Assembly (NCBI GenBank): GCA_963844845.1
Contig: CAWJPW010000011.1
Coordinates: 1-64,000, forward strand
Reading direction: 5' to 3'
DNA length: 64,000 nucleotides
Origin: CAWJPW01 sp963844845
Lineage (GTDB): Bacteria > Acidobacteriota > Thermoanaerobaculia > Thermoanaerobaculales > Sulfomarinibacteraceae
Below the pieces are notes generated by a model. It ran no database searches. It saw only the letters and a program-made list of their open reading frames with translations, and had not been told where the DNA came from. The position numbers and the translations under genes are program-made. Of the stretch, positions 15,298 through 24,191 are shown one piece after another (position 1 is the stretch's first letter; each line of letters starts with the position of its first letter).

Positions 15298-16056
15298 TCA
15301 CCTGATCGTCATGCCGCCGTTGACGGTGGAGATCTCCACCCTGGCGCCGCCGCCGCCCAGCCGACCGGAGAGCTCGGCGCCGACCCAGCGGTGCTTCTCG
15401 ACCTCGAGGCCGAGGTCGTTGGAGATTCTGCCGTTGACGGTCTCGGCGTGGACGTCGGCGCCGGCGCCCGACGGCAGAGTGAGCTCGATGTGGCCGTTGA
15501 CGGACTCCAGGCTCACGGAGGCGGAGGGATCGAGCGCGGCGAGGGCGATCTGCTGAGTGCCGTTGACGGTCTCGACGCGAATGTCGCCGGCGACGTTGCG
15601 CAGGGTCACGGTGCCGTTCACCGCTTCCACCTCGAGACCACCGCTCACACCTTCCGCCTTCAGCGGGCCGTTCACGAGGTCGATCTCGAGGCGCGCCGTA
15701 CGGGGAATGGTGAGGGAGTAGCTCACCTCGGCGTGGCCGCTGTTGAAGAGGTGGCCGAATGAGCTCGGGTAGTGGGTCTCGATGGCGACGCGGTCATCGG
15801 ACGCCTTCACGTTGATCTCCACGGCGTCCAGCCGGGACTGGCTGGATGCCTCCTTGACGGCGTGGACCTGCACCTCGGCACGGTCCCACACGGTGACCTC
15901 GACCTCGCCGTTGACGTTCTCGAGGCTCACGCGACCGGCCTTGTTCATGGGGTAGGTCTTGTCGAAGGTGGCGCTGTAGGAGCCGCCGGCAAGGGCGGCA
16001 CCGGCCACCGCCAGGGCGGCGGTGAAGGCGGCGATACGCAGGCGCGGGACGGTCAT
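15298..16056 (-). CDS. Exported DUF4097-type beta-repeat protein with VNG repeats
   Basis: The 252-residue protein has a signal peptide (residues 1-23, ending AGAALAGG) and then seven regularly spaced strands each carrying VNG: SLENVNGEVEV, EIDLVNGPLKA, EVEAVNGTVTL, RVETVNGTQQI, SLESVNGHIEL, HAETVNGRISN and EISTVNGGMTI. This is a DUF4097/GIN-type right-handed beta-helix, an envelope protein of unknown role often found near anti-sigma or regulatory genes. The ATG at 16056 follows GGAAGGAGATCC. A second family member with a different repeat motif lies at 19677-20621. Confidence 0.82.
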   Translation of the reverse strand: MTVPRLRIAAFTAALAVAGAALAGGSYSATFDKTYPMNKAGRVSLENVNGEVEVTVWDRAEVQVHAVKEASSQSRLDAVEINVKASDDRVAIETHYPSSFGHLFNSGHAEVSYSLTIPRTARLEIDLVNGPLKAEGVSGGLEVEAVNGTVTLRNVAGDIRVETVNGTQQIALAALDPSASVSLESVNGHIELTLPSGAGADVHAETVNGRISNDLGLEVEKHRWVGAELSGRLGGGGARVEISTVNGGMTIR

Positions 16057-16366
16057 TCGGGATCTCCTTCCGGGCTGTTGGGCTCGCGGTCGGCGGTCAC
16101 CGGCCGCGGCGGCATTCATGATCCTTCTTACAACCTCTTCAACGCAGATCCCCACCCGAGGGTTTACCCGGCGGCCACGCCGCCTGCATACACAGGTGTC
16201 GGGAGGAGGCTCCACGGGCGTGCGGAGAAGCCGGACAAGGCCTCCGCACCCTCCCGGATGGGCGCGGGCACACGGGTCCGGGCTCTTCTGCCCTCCGCCG
16301 CAACCGCCCACGCCGCACATCTCCCGATCTTTGAAACTTCGAATCACTGAGACGTTCGAGCCCGCC

Positions 16367-17974
16367 TCACTCCGCCGCCGCCCCCTCCCCCACCCTGGCC
16401 ACCATCGCCCGCATGATCTGAGCCTCGGAGAGGGGCTCCCAGCAGTGCGGCTGCCCGGGCCCGAAGGTGATCTCGGCGTCGGACGACGGATCCTTGGCAG
16501 TGGTAAGAAAGCGCGCGAGGAGCTCCATGGCGTCGTTGAGGTAGAAGCTGTCCATGTCGCCCATCCAGATGTGCAGCTTGCCGGCGAGCTGGGGGCCGAG
16601 CTCGGGCCAGCTCTGCTGGAGACGGTGCCGGAGGTCGAAGTGCAGCCACTCGGCCGCTACGTCGTGGTCGATGACGCCGGTGGCGGGATCCCAGATGGCG
16701 GCTGGCAGGCCGTCGGCGCCGCGGGGTCCGTAGACCGCAGCCCACGACCCCCACTGCCCGCCCGAGGTGGTGAAGGTGTCGCCGCGGCCCAGCACCTGCT
16801 CCATCCAGACCTCGGCGCGGATGGAGAAGCGCGGCTCGCCATCGGGGTCGCGCATGGACGGACGGTCGTAGCCGTACTCGTTGTAGAAGGCGTTGTCGTC
16901 GTCATAGATGTCGACCAGCTGGAGGTAGCGGAAGTCGACGCTGTCGGCGCAGAAGGACCAGGCGCCGTTGAACAGGTCGGGGTGGAAGATCTGCAGTGCC
17001 AGCGACACCCAGCCGCCGGTGGAGCCGCCGTCGAGGAAGCGGGCGCGGGCCTCGGGGATGGTGCGGAAATGCTCGTCGATGTAGGGGATCAGCTCGGTGG
17101 TGACGGCCTGGCCGTAGGGGCCGTTGTTGGCCGAGTCCACCTGGTAGGGGTCGCCGTAGGGCGCCTCGCCGTCGAGGTGGACGAGGATCATGCGCGGGGC
17201 GTCGTCGGCCAGCCACTGAGCGCGAAAGTCGGCGCCCTCGGCCATCATCTCCAGAGCCTCGGTGAAGCGGGCGTGAAAGCCGCCGGTGTGATAGCGCACC
17301 GGGTAGCGGCGGCCGGGCTCGTCACCGTAGCCGCGCGGCAGGATGACGGCCGCGCGCAGGAACATGGGCGCACCCCAGAACTCCGACAGGAGGCGGCTCG
17401 GGATCTTCACCAGCTTGACCAGGTCGGTGTCGGGGGAAATGGTCTCCGGCGGGATGCGGGTGTCGAGCTCGAGCCGCACACGGTTGGTGCGGTAGGGTTC
17501 CACCTCGAAACGGACCACCGGCCCATACAGGTTGCCGGGGCCGTTGAGCTCGGAGGAGAGGGTGTCGACCTTGTAGAGCGCCTGGGCCCAGTAGGTGCCC
17601 GGGGCGAGGTCCGAGGGATGAGCCACCGGGAAGCCGAGGACGCGGTCGTCCACCAGGGCGCGGTGCTTGCCGTCCCAGCTCTTCACGTCCACCGCGAAGA
17701 ACGGCTCCGTTCCCTTCTCCGCCCAGTGGGTGCCCAGGCGCGGCTCCATCCCTTCCTTGTCGGAGACGAAGACGAAGAGGCGCCCGGAGGTGGTGAAGCC
17801 CTCCCGGAGGCCCTCACTGGCGTTGACCTCGAAGTAGGTGCCTCCCGGCGAGGCCATGCCCACCGAGACCCCACCCGGGTAGGTGAAGACCAGCCCGGCG
17901 CAGCCGGTCAGGGCCAGGACGGGGAGGGCCGCGAGGGCGGCGGTCAGGCGCGGGCGACGGGGACGTGGCTTCAT
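16367..17974 (-). CDS. Esterase-family lipoprotein
   Basis: The 535-residue protein starts with a lipoprotein signal (MKPRPRRPRLTAALAALPVL, then ALTGC, Cys 25). An N-terminal beta region (30-190) precedes an alpha/beta-hydrolase of the esterase D/Fes type: YPVRYHTGGFHARF, the nucleophile GGSTGGWVSLALQIFHPDLF, and a late His in GQPHCWEPL. The probable acid lies in IWMGDMDSFYL. Such enzymes hydrolyse esters of sugars, siderophores or lipids at the cell surface. Its operon partners are unclear; a hairpin-rich gap separates it from the upstream exported protein on the same strand. Confidence 0.75.
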   Translation of the reverse strand: MKPRPRRPRLTAALAALPVLALTGCAGLVFTYPGGVSVGMASPGGTYFEVNASEGLREGFTTSGRLFVFVSDKEGMEPRLGTHWAEKGTEPFFAVDVKSWDGKHRALVDDRVLGFPVAHPSDLAPGTYWAQALYKVDTLSSELNGPGNLYGPVVRFEVEPYRTNRVRLELDTRIPPETISPDTDLVKLVKIPSRLLSEFWGAPMFLRAAVILPRGYGDEPGRRYPVRYHTGGFHARFTEALEMMAEGADFRAQWLADDAPRMILVHLDGEAPYGDPYQVDSANNGPYGQAVTTELIPYIDEHFRTIPEARARFLDGGSTGGWVSLALQIFHPDLFNGAWSFCADSVDFRYLQLVDIYDDDNAFYNEYGYDRPSMRDPDGEPRFSIRAEVWMEQVLGRGDTFTTSGGQWGSWAAVYGPRGADGLPAAIWDPATGVIDHDVAAEWLHFDLRHRLQQSWPELGPQLAGKLHIWMGDMDSFYLNDAMELLARFLTTAKDPSSDAEITFGPGQPHCWEPLSEAQIMRAMVARVGEGAAAE

Positions 17975-18089
17975 GACGAGCTCCCGGCCCCGAGATCACG
18001 AGGGGGGCCGCTCACGATGGTGACGCACCCCGCGACCCGCCGCAAGGGCATCCGCCGGGCGAAGGGGCGTGTGAGGGGCCGGGGCGGGC

Positions 18090-18119
18090 GGGCCCCCCAC
18101 CGCCGCGGGCGGGGGGCCC
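18090..18119 (-). terminator. GC-rich hairpin 3' of the exported protein gene
   Basis: GGGCCCCCC and GGGGGGCCC form a 9-bp stem extended by GCC/GGC around a small loop, about 30 bp after the stop codon of the gene ending at 18149. No T-run follows. Confidence 0.4.
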
Positions 18120-18148
18120 TCGTCACCCGGACGAGCGGGTGGGCGCCC

Positions 18149-18919
18149 CTACTTCTTCTCCGGCGTGTAGCTGAGGTCCGGCCGGTACATCACCACCATG
18201 CTTTGGCTGTCGACGATGGCCTCGTCGACGACCTTCCACATCATCTCGCTCTGGGTCTCGCCATAAACGTCGACGAGGAGCTTGTGCATGGGCGGGTCGG
18301 GCTCTGAGAAGTCGGCCCAGCTGTCGTGGGGGATCGCCAGCGTCACCTCGGGGCCGCTGCCGCCCTCGACCGTGCGCTCCCAGGCGAAGTGGCGGGACGG
18401 GTCCTTCTCCATGATCGCGGCGTGCATCCGCTTGAGGATGTCGAAGAACTCGCGCGCCTTGTCGCGCTTGAGCTTGAAGTCCATGACCTCGACGAGCTCG
18501 GGCTCTGCGAGATCATGCGGCCAGTTGGAGATCTTCGGCAGGTAGACGCTCATGCTGCTGGCGGTGGAGGTGGTGAGCGACACGATGTTCTTCATCACGT
18601 CGTCGCGGTCGCCCTCGATGTGCATGGCGTTGTCGAAGTCGGCCCAGTGCTGCGCCCCCGAGCGCAGGTAGTAGGTGCCCATGTGGGGCCCGATGACCTC
18701 CATGAACACGTGCATGGGCGCGGGGTCCATCGCCTTCGCGTGCATCTGCACGTGCGCCGCGAGAGCCGACTCGAACTGCATGATCGAGTCCGAGCGCACC
18801 TGGATGGCGTAGGTCTCCACCACCCAGTCTTCGTCGGGCTTCATGCCCTCGTCGGCGGCGAGCACCGGGAGCGCCGCCAGGAGCACGAGCACCAGGGCGG
18901 ACATCATTCGCTTCGTCAT
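18149..18919 (-). CDS. Exported protein of unknown function
   Basis: The 256-residue protein has a signal peptide (MTKRMMSALVLVLLAALPVL, cleavage after ALA) and a soluble domain with two related halves: DWVVETYAIQVRSDSIMQFE with a later YYLRSGAQHWADFDNAM, and LVEVMDFKLKRDKAREFFDI with a later VTLAIPHDSWADF. The repeated WADF motif suggests two dimeric alpha-beta barrel (NIPSNAP/ABM-like) units, but I cannot name a family. The ATG at 18919 was chosen over upstream in-frame starts because the signal peptide begins there after AAAGGAGG. Confidence 0.6.
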   Translation of the reverse strand: MTKRMMSALVLVLLAALPVLAADEGMKPDEDWVVETYAIQVRSDSIMQFESALAAHVQMHAKAMDPAPMHVFMEVIGPHMGTYYLRSGAQHWADFDNAMHIEGDRDDVMKNIVSLTTSTASSMSVYLPKISNWPHDLAEPELVEVMDFKLKRDKAREFFDILKRMHAAIMEKDPSRHFAWERTVEGGSGPEVTLAIPHDSWADFSEPDPPMHKLLVDVYGETQSEMMWKVVDEAIVDSQSMVVMYRPDLSYTPEKK

Positions 18920-19207
18920 TTCGAACCTCCTTTTCGGTCGCGCGTCCCGAGGACCGGGGCGCGGGTGCGGGCCGACACGGCCCGCCGGCGAGCACCGGGC
19001 GGCATCACCGAAGGCACTCACGTCTTCGATTGGTTGTCGGCGCGGCGCGCCGGATTGGTTGGTGAACAGTGACTCTACTGTAGGTCCGCCCTTCGTTCCT
19101 GTCAAGTCGCAGACTCTGTCTCACTGTGACTGAACACTCGCAGGAGAGAACCGGCGACCTCCACAACGCGAGTGGCAGGAGGGGGCCGCGGGGTATGGGT
19201 GGGAGGG

Positions 19208-19268
19208 GGGTTGGGAACCACGGCCCTTGGCGACCGCAGCAGTGGCCCCGAACAACCACGAGGGAGCC
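19208..19268 (-). repeat. Fragment of the SR-A structured repeat
   Basis: CACGGCCCTTGG and CAGTGGCCCCGAACAACCA match the third-stem region of the SR-A family (see 22125-22384). The rest of the unit is missing. The remaining bases of 18920-19207 show no gene. Confidence 0.55.
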
Positions 19269-19366
19269 CCGGAAACACTGGTGATCCCATCGCGGTGTAG
19301 GCGCGCGACTTTCGCGCGCCACCCATCGCGTTGATGCGGGAAACGCTCTGCCGGCAAGCCGCCGCC
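19235..19366. repeat. Direct repeat SR-C, copy 1
   Basis: A block of about 130 bp containing GGTGATCCCATCGCGGTGT and the hairpin GGCGCGCGACTTTCGCGCGCC, repeated at 19511-19640 with scattered substitutions; its left edge shares the SR-A fragment. The hairpin and GGTGATCCCAT also occur inverted near 36219-36270. Confidence 0.7.
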
Positions 19367-19390
19367 GATCAGCGGGCCTGCCTCAGCACC

Positions 19391-19551
19391 GCCCCGAAGC
19401 ACAGGTCCTCCGGCGCAACGTGCCAACCATGACGTTCTCCCAGGAGCGCCTCCTCACCCGGTGCGCGCCCGCGGGAAACGTCATGGCCGGCAATCACGGG
19501 CAGGTCGATCGCAGCAGTGGGCCTGAACAACCAGGAGGGCGCCCCGGAGAC
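19391..19551 (-). repeat. Divergent SR-A copy
   Basis: Contains the CATGACGT...ACGTCATG stem of SR-A (19428-19486) and the CAGTGGGCCTGAACAACCA block, but the second long stem is replaced by SR-C sequence. It lies 3' of the DUF4097 gene that ends at 19677, in sense orientation. Confidence 0.7.
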
Positions 19552-19640
19552 GGTGGTGATCCCATCGCGGTGTGGGCGCGCGACCTTCGCGCGCCACCCC
19601 TCGCGTTGATGCGGGAGACGCTCTGTCGGCAAGCCACCGC
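19511..19640. repeat. Direct repeat SR-C, copy 2
   Basis: Second copy of the block at 19235-19366; the hairpin here reads GGCGCGCGACCTTCGCGCGCC. Confidence 0.7.
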
Positions 19641-19676
19641 CCGTGGGCCGGTGCCCCCCTCGACCTGCTGCGCCTC

Positions 19677-20621
19677 CTATTCCGCCTCGCGCAGCGACAC
19701 GTCGCCGGAGCCGGTGCGCACGTCCAGCAGGGCGGCGCCGGAACCCCCGGCGAGCTGGAGGTCGTGGCCGTGGCGGTCGACTGCGCCCGGGAAGGTCGAG
19801 GCGATGCCGCCGGAGCCGGTCCGGATTTCACCGGCGAGAACCGCGCCGGCGGGCATCGCGAGGGTGACGTCGCCCGACGAGGTGTGCACCTCGACGCGGG
19901 CGGCCACCGCCAGGGCGGTCCAGGTCGCGACGATGTCGCCGGATGAGCTGGAGAGCATCGCGCCGCCGGTGAGGTCGCGGGCGTGGACGTCGCCCGAGGA
20001 GGTCGCCACCTCGGCGTGGGTCGTGCCGCCGTCGAGGCGCACGTCGCCAGAGCTGGTACGCACGCTGACGCGATCCACCGGCCGCTCGAGGTCGAGAACC
20101 ACGTCGCCCGAGCCGGAGCGCACGGCCAAGCTGTCGGCGGCACCGTGCACCGCGACGTCGCCCGAGCCGGTATGCAGTACTGCGCGCTGGCCGGCGAGGT
20201 CGCCGGCGACGCGCACGTCGCCGGAGCCGGTCTCGAGGTCCAGGGCCATCTCCGGCGGCATCGTAATGGCCACCTTGCCCTCTTCCTTGAGGAAGCCGAT
20301 GACCAGCGTGCCGCCACTGTGGCTGGCGACGCGGATGTCGGAGCCCTCGGCGACGACGGTGGGCGCGACGCGCTCCACCAGGCGCTTGGCCTTGGCCGGC
20401 GAGGTGCTGACGCGGGTGTCGGCGACCACGTGCACGGTGGTGCCGGGGGCCACCGTCACCTCGACGTCGTGGAAGCCCACGTCCACCCGCACGGTGCCCC
20501 CGGCGGCGGCGGGAAAGGTCTGGTCGAGGTGCGCCGTCTCGGTGGCGGCAGAGGCGGCGGTGGCCGCCAGCAGGACGATGAGAGCCGCAAGACTCAGGAC
20601 GAAGGCGAGCTTGTGACGCAT
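19677..20621 (-). CDS. Exported DUF4097-type beta-repeat protein with SGD repeats
   Basis: The 314-residue protein has a signal peptide (residues 1-25, ending ATAASAA) and nine strands with a GSGDV/SSGDV motif spaced about 17 residues apart: LETGSGDVRVA, LHTGSGDVAVH, VRSGSGDVVLD, VRTSSGDVRLD, VATSSGDVHAR, LSSSSGDIVAT, VHTSSGDVTLA, IRTGSGGIAST and VRTGSGDVSLR. This is a DUF4097 beta-helix, probably periplasmic or surface-attached. It parallels the VNG-repeat protein at 15298-16056, and the two flank an esterase lipoprotein and an exported protein on the same strand. Start ATG 20621 follows a GGAGGAACC ribosome-binding site. Confidence 0.82.
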   Translation of the reverse strand: MRHKLAFVLSLAALIVLLAATAASAATETAHLDQTFPAAAGGTVRVDVGFHDVEVTVAPGTTVHVVADTRVSTSPAKAKRLVERVAPTVVAEGSDIRVASHSGGTLVIGFLKEEGKVAITMPPEMALDLETGSGDVRVAGDLAGQRAVLHTGSGDVAVHGAADSLAVRSGSGDVVLDLERPVDRVSVRTSSGDVRLDGGTTHAEVATSSGDVHARDLTGGAMLSSSSGDIVATWTALAVAARVEVHTSSGDVTLAMPAGAVLAGEIRTGSGGIASTFPGAVDRHGHDLQLAGGSGAALLDVRTGSGDVSLREAE

Positions 20622-20689
20622 GGGTTCCTCCTGGTTGTGGGCACGAGCGTTGGCTCCATGTCTGTAAACGCACGCCGCGCCCGGAAGGT

Positions 20690-21754
20690 TCACGAGCTCT
20701 CGGCGATCTCCAGCAGGTCGCCGAGCACGCCGGCGGCGGTGGTCGTGAGGTCCGGCGCCTCCTCGGTGAGCACGAGGCAGCCCAAGATGTCGGTGTCGAG
20801 CCGGAGGATGGACGAGGTCCCCTCCACCAGGGCGAAGGGGTCGTCCAGCTCGACCTCGCGGGCGCTCACCCGGCCGGCGGCGCGGCCGCCCTCGACCACC
20901 GCCTCCGCCACCATCTTGAGGCGCCGCCCGCGTCGGCGCACGGCGGCGAGGCGCTCGCCGGTGAGCCGGGACAGGCTCTCGCGCTCGACCTGCTCCGGCG
21001 CCAACGGCGCGTCGAGCAGAACGGTGGCCAGGGCAGCCAGCTTGACGGCGGCGTCCCAGCCGCTGAGGTCGAGGTAGGGATCGGCCTCGGCCACGCCCTG
21101 GCGCTGGGCCAGGGCGAGGGCCCCCTCGAAGGAGGCGCCATTCTCCATCGCGCAGAGGATGACGTTGGTGGTGGAGTTGAGGATCCCCTCCACCCGCCGC
21201 ACCCTGGCGCCGCGCAGGCAGCGCCGGGCGAGGCTGAACACGGGGACCCCGTCCATCACCGCGGACTCGAAGAGGAAGCGAACGCCCTGCTCCGCCGCCA
21301 GCTCACTGAGCTCGCGGTAGGCCCACGCCACCGGGCCCTTGTTGGCGGAGACCACGTGGCGACCGCGCTCGAGGGCGGCCCGCACGCGGCCGATCGCGGG
21401 CTCGCCGCGCTCCGTCACGGTGAGGGGTGAAAGCTCGACGAGCACGTCGAAGTCGAGGTCCCGCACCGCGGCGGCGGTGGTGAGGCCGGGCGCGGCGTCG
21501 GTGTGCCCCGCGAGGCCGCCGGCGGCCCGCGGCAGCGCAAGCGCGGCGGCGAGGTCAATGCCGGCGGGGTTGGCCAACGCCCCCTGGGCGCCGGTAGTGA
21601 CGGCGACGACACGGACGTCGAGGCCGGCGAGGCCGGGGTACGGCGCCGGGTCGACGAGGATCTCGGCGAGCCGCCGGCCGACGTTGCCGAAGCCGGCCAG
21701 CAGCAGGCGCAGGGGGCGCCGTGGTCGGTCGGGGGTGCTCTCTGCGGTGTCCAT
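20690..21754 (-). CDS. hom: Homoserine dehydrogenase
   Basis: The 354-residue enzyme begins with a Rossmann motif (LLLAGFGNVGRRLAEIL), has the cofactor/substrate loop VSANKGPVAWAYREL, VMDGVPVFSL and GILNSTTNVILCAM, and the diagnostic AEADPYLDLSGWDAAVKLAA holding the catalytic residues. It reduces aspartate semialdehyde to homoserine, the branch to threonine and methionine. There is no C-terminal ACT domain, so feedback inhibition by that route is absent. The ATG at 21754 follows GGAGGAGGGCGG. The DUF4097 gene starts 68 bp downstream on the same strand. Confidence 0.88.
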   Translation of the reverse strand: MDTAESTPDRPRRPLRLLLAGFGNVGRRLAEILVDPAPYPGLAGLDVRVVAVTTGAQGALANPAGIDLAAALALPRAAGGLAGHTDAAPGLTTAAAVRDLDFDVLVELSPLTVTERGEPAIGRVRAALERGRHVVSANKGPVAWAYRELSELAAEQGVRFLFESAVMDGVPVFSLARRCLRGARVRRVEGILNSTTNVILCAMENGASFEGALALAQRQGVAEADPYLDLSGWDAAVKLAALATVLLDAPLAPEQVERESLSRLTGERLAAVRRRGRRLKMVAEAVVEGGRAAGRVSAREVELDDPFALVEGTSSILRLDTDILGCLVLTEEAPDLTTTAAGVLGDLLEIAESS

Positions 21755-21864
21755 CCGCCCTCCTCCGCCACAAGCAACCCGCCCGCGCCGGGCGCCGTTC
21801 CCGCGCGCGATCATGGCCCGGGGCCGGGACCGCGTCCGGGGCCGCGACGGGGGCCGGGGCCGTT

Positions 21865-22124
21865 CCGGAGCAGGTGCCCTCCGGCGGGCGTGCCGTCCAT
21901 GACGTCTTCCCGGGAGCGCTTCCTCGTTCGGAGCGCGTTCGCGGGAAACGTCATGGGGGGCAACCACGGCCCTTGGCGCCCGCAGTACCGGCCCCGAACG
22001 ACCAGGTAGGCGACTCGGCGCTGGGCGCGAAGGGGGCTATGTTGCCGCCAGACAGCCTCTGCCGTCGCCCCCTTCGCGACCACGCCGACGGGCGGCCGCA
22101 CAGCGGCCGACCGGGCGCCGGTGC
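21865..22124 (-). repeat. SR-A structured repeat, tandem unit 1
   Basis: First of three 260-bp tandem units. It holds the stem CATGACGT/ACGTCATG (21898-21955), GGGGCCGG/CCGGC, and the long stem CGCGAAGGGGGC/GCCCCCTTCGCG (either strand). The interval from here to the hom start (21755-21864) holds only (GCGGTCCCGG)-like hexamer tract. Confidence 0.85.
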
Positions 22125-22384
22125 CCGGAGCATGTGCCCTCCGGCGGGCGTGCCGTCCATGACGTCTTCCCGGGAGCGCTTCCTCGTTCCGAGCGCGTTC
22201 GCGGGAAACGTCATGGGGGGCTCCCACGGCCCTTCACCTCCGGAGAAGTGGCCGCAAACGACCAGGTAGGCGACTCGGCGCTGGGCGCGAAGGGGGCTGG
22301 TTTCCGTCAGGCAGCCGCTGCCCTCGCCCCCTTCGCGAACGCGCCGACGGGCGGCCGCACAGCGGCCGACCGGGCGCCGGTGCC
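22125..22384 (-). repeat. SR-A structured repeat, tandem unit 2
   Basis: Second tandem unit, the same length to the base or within one base. Differences from unit 1 are a few substitutions, including GGAGAAGTGGCCGC in place of the GCAGTACCGGCC block. Confidence 0.85.
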
Positions 22385-22630
22385 CGGAGCATGTGCCTTC
22401 TGGCGGGCGTGCCGTCCATGACGTCTTCCCGGGAGCGCTTCCTCGTTCGGAGCGCGTTCGCGGGAAACGTCATGGGGGGCTCCCACGGCCCTTGGCGCCG
22501 GCAGTACCGGCCCCGAACGACCAGGCAGGCGACTCGGCGCTGGGCGCGAAGGGGGCTATGTTGCCGCCAGACAGCCTCTGCCGTCGCCCCCTTCGCGACC
22601 GCGCCGACGGGCGGCGGTGCCGGGAGCATC
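22385..22630 (-). repeat. SR-A structured repeat, tandem unit 3
   Basis: Third unit, starting 35 bp after the stop codon of the PLP-enzyme gene at 22665 and in sense with it. Its 5' boundary (minus strand) is GATGCTCCCGGCACC, as in most other copies. Confidence 0.85.
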
Positions 22631-22664
22631 AGTAACCGTGACCGCGACGCGTCACCGGGGACGC

Positions 22665-23900
22665 TCACGCCGAGCGCGCGATGGCCTCCACCCCCTCGAG
22701 CAGGCGGTCCACCTCCTCGGGCGTGGTGTACATGGACATGCCGGCGCGCAGCAGGCCGCCGCGCTCCGCGAGGTCGAGGACTTCGACGACGCGCAAGGCG
22801 TAGAAGTGGCCGTCCCACACCAGCACGCCGCGCTCGCCGAGACGGCGGGCGGCGTCGGCGGGATGGACGCCGTCGATGGTGATGGACACGGTGGGAGCGC
22901 GGTGCGCATCCTCGAACCCCGGTCCCCACGCGGTGACCCCGGGTATGGCGGAGACGCCGGCGTGGTATCGGGCCGCCAGCCCGTGCTCCCAGGCGGAGAT
23001 CCCGGCCATCGCCGAGACCACCCGCTGGCGCAGGGTCGATCCCTCGCCCCACCCCGCCAGGTACTCGATGGCCGCCTTCACGCCGGCGATGGCGGCATGG
23101 TTGAGGGTGCCGGTCTCGATCTTCTCCGGCGGGCTGTCCTCCTGGGTGCGCAGGCGGTCCGGCCGCAGGCGCTCGAGGAAGCCGGGACGGGTGTAGAGAA
23201 TGCCCACGTGCGGGCCGTAGAACTTGTAGGCGGAGCACAGCAGGGCGTCGACGCCCAGGGTGGCGACGTCGAGGGGAAAGTGGGGGGCGTAGTGCACCGC
23301 GTCCACCACCAGGGCGGCGTCCACCGCCTTGGCCAGCGCGCGAATGGTGGGCAGGTCGTTGACTGTGCCCAGGGCGTTTGAGGCGAGTCCCACGCACACC
23401 AGCCGGGTGCGCCGGGTGATCTTGCGCTCGACGTCGCGGGCGTCGAGGTGGCCGTCGCTCCCGAACGCCACCTCGCGGACGACGACGCCGTTGGCCTGGA
23501 GGTTGAGCCACGGTCCGCGGTTGGCCTCGTGGTCGAGCTGGGTGATGAGGATTTCGTCGCCCGGCGTGAGCTCGCGCGCCATGGCCTGGCTCAGGGCGAA
23601 GGCGAGGGAGGTCATGTTGGCGCCGAACGAAATGCCGCGCCAAGTGGGCGCGCCCAGCAGCGTCGCCACCGCGGTGCGCGCCTCGCGCAGCAGGAGGTCG
23701 GTCTCCTCCGAGGTCACGAAGGCGCCGTGGGTGTTGGCGTTGGAGGTGGTGTAGTAGGCGGTCACGGCATCGATGACCGCCTGCGGCACCTGGGTGCCGG
23801 CGGGGCCGTCCAGGTAGGCCAACGGATGATCGCCGAGGGTCCGGGCCAGCGACGGGAAGTCCTCGCGGCAGCGCGCACACTCGACAGCTGTGAAGGCCAT
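22665..23900 (-). CDS. Cysteine-desulfurase-like PLP enzyme
   Basis: The 411-residue fold-type I aminotransferase has LAYLDGPAGTQVPQAVIDAV, GISFGANMTSLAFALSQAMA, DHEANRGPWLNLQANGV, VVDAVHYAPHFPLDV and the PLP-lysine site LLCSAYKFYGPHVG. This matches the cysteine-desulfurase-like family of the VC1184 type rather than IscS or SufS: the mobile-loop active Cys cannot be pointed to. The in vivo reaction is unknown; the fold suggests C-S lyase or epimerase chemistry on an amino acid. It is monocistronic, with SR-A units immediately downstream. The start at 23900 gives the natural N-terminus before the FPSLART segment. Confidence 0.8.
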   Translation of the reverse strand: MAFTAVECARCREDFPSLARTLGDHPLAYLDGPAGTQVPQAVIDAVTAYYTTSNANTHGAFVTSEETDLLLREARTAVATLLGAPTWRGISFGANMTSLAFALSQAMARELTPGDEILITQLDHEANRGPWLNLQANGVVVREVAFGSDGHLDARDVERKITRRTRLVCVGLASNALGTVNDLPTIRALAKAVDAALVVDAVHYAPHFPLDVATLGVDALLCSAYKFYGPHVGILYTRPGFLERLRPDRLRTQEDSPPEKIETGTLNHAAIAGVKAAIEYLAGWGEGSTLRQRVVSAMAGISAWEHGLAARYHAGVSAIPGVTAWGPGFEDAHRAPTVSITIDGVHPADAARRLGERGVLVWDGHFYALRVVEVLDLAERGGLLRAGMSMYTTPEEVDRLLEGVEAIARSA

Positions 23901-24191
23901 GCGGCTCCTCCATGGGGCCCGGCGTGGGCGAGCCCATTGTAGTGGGTCGCGATGAGCCCGCCGCGGATCTCCCCGGCGCGCGCGGCCCCGGGGCGGGGAG
24001 CCGCCGGCGAGCCGCTAATGCGTCGGGGCGGCAGAAGGGAATGGACGGCGCCGTCGCGACGTTTCCTCAAGCGTTACAATGTCTTTCTTTTCATGGATTT
24101 TCGATTGGATAACGGAGCCTTTGAGGAGCTGGACACGGTGGCTCGACCGAGGCTTGCCGGCGCCGGGCGCGCCGGCTACAGGGAGGACGCC

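Noticed and set aside
16022..18307. A 761-codon open frame opposite the esterase and exported protein genes
   Set aside because: It is antisense to real genes with clear domains; long antisense frames are expected at this GC content.
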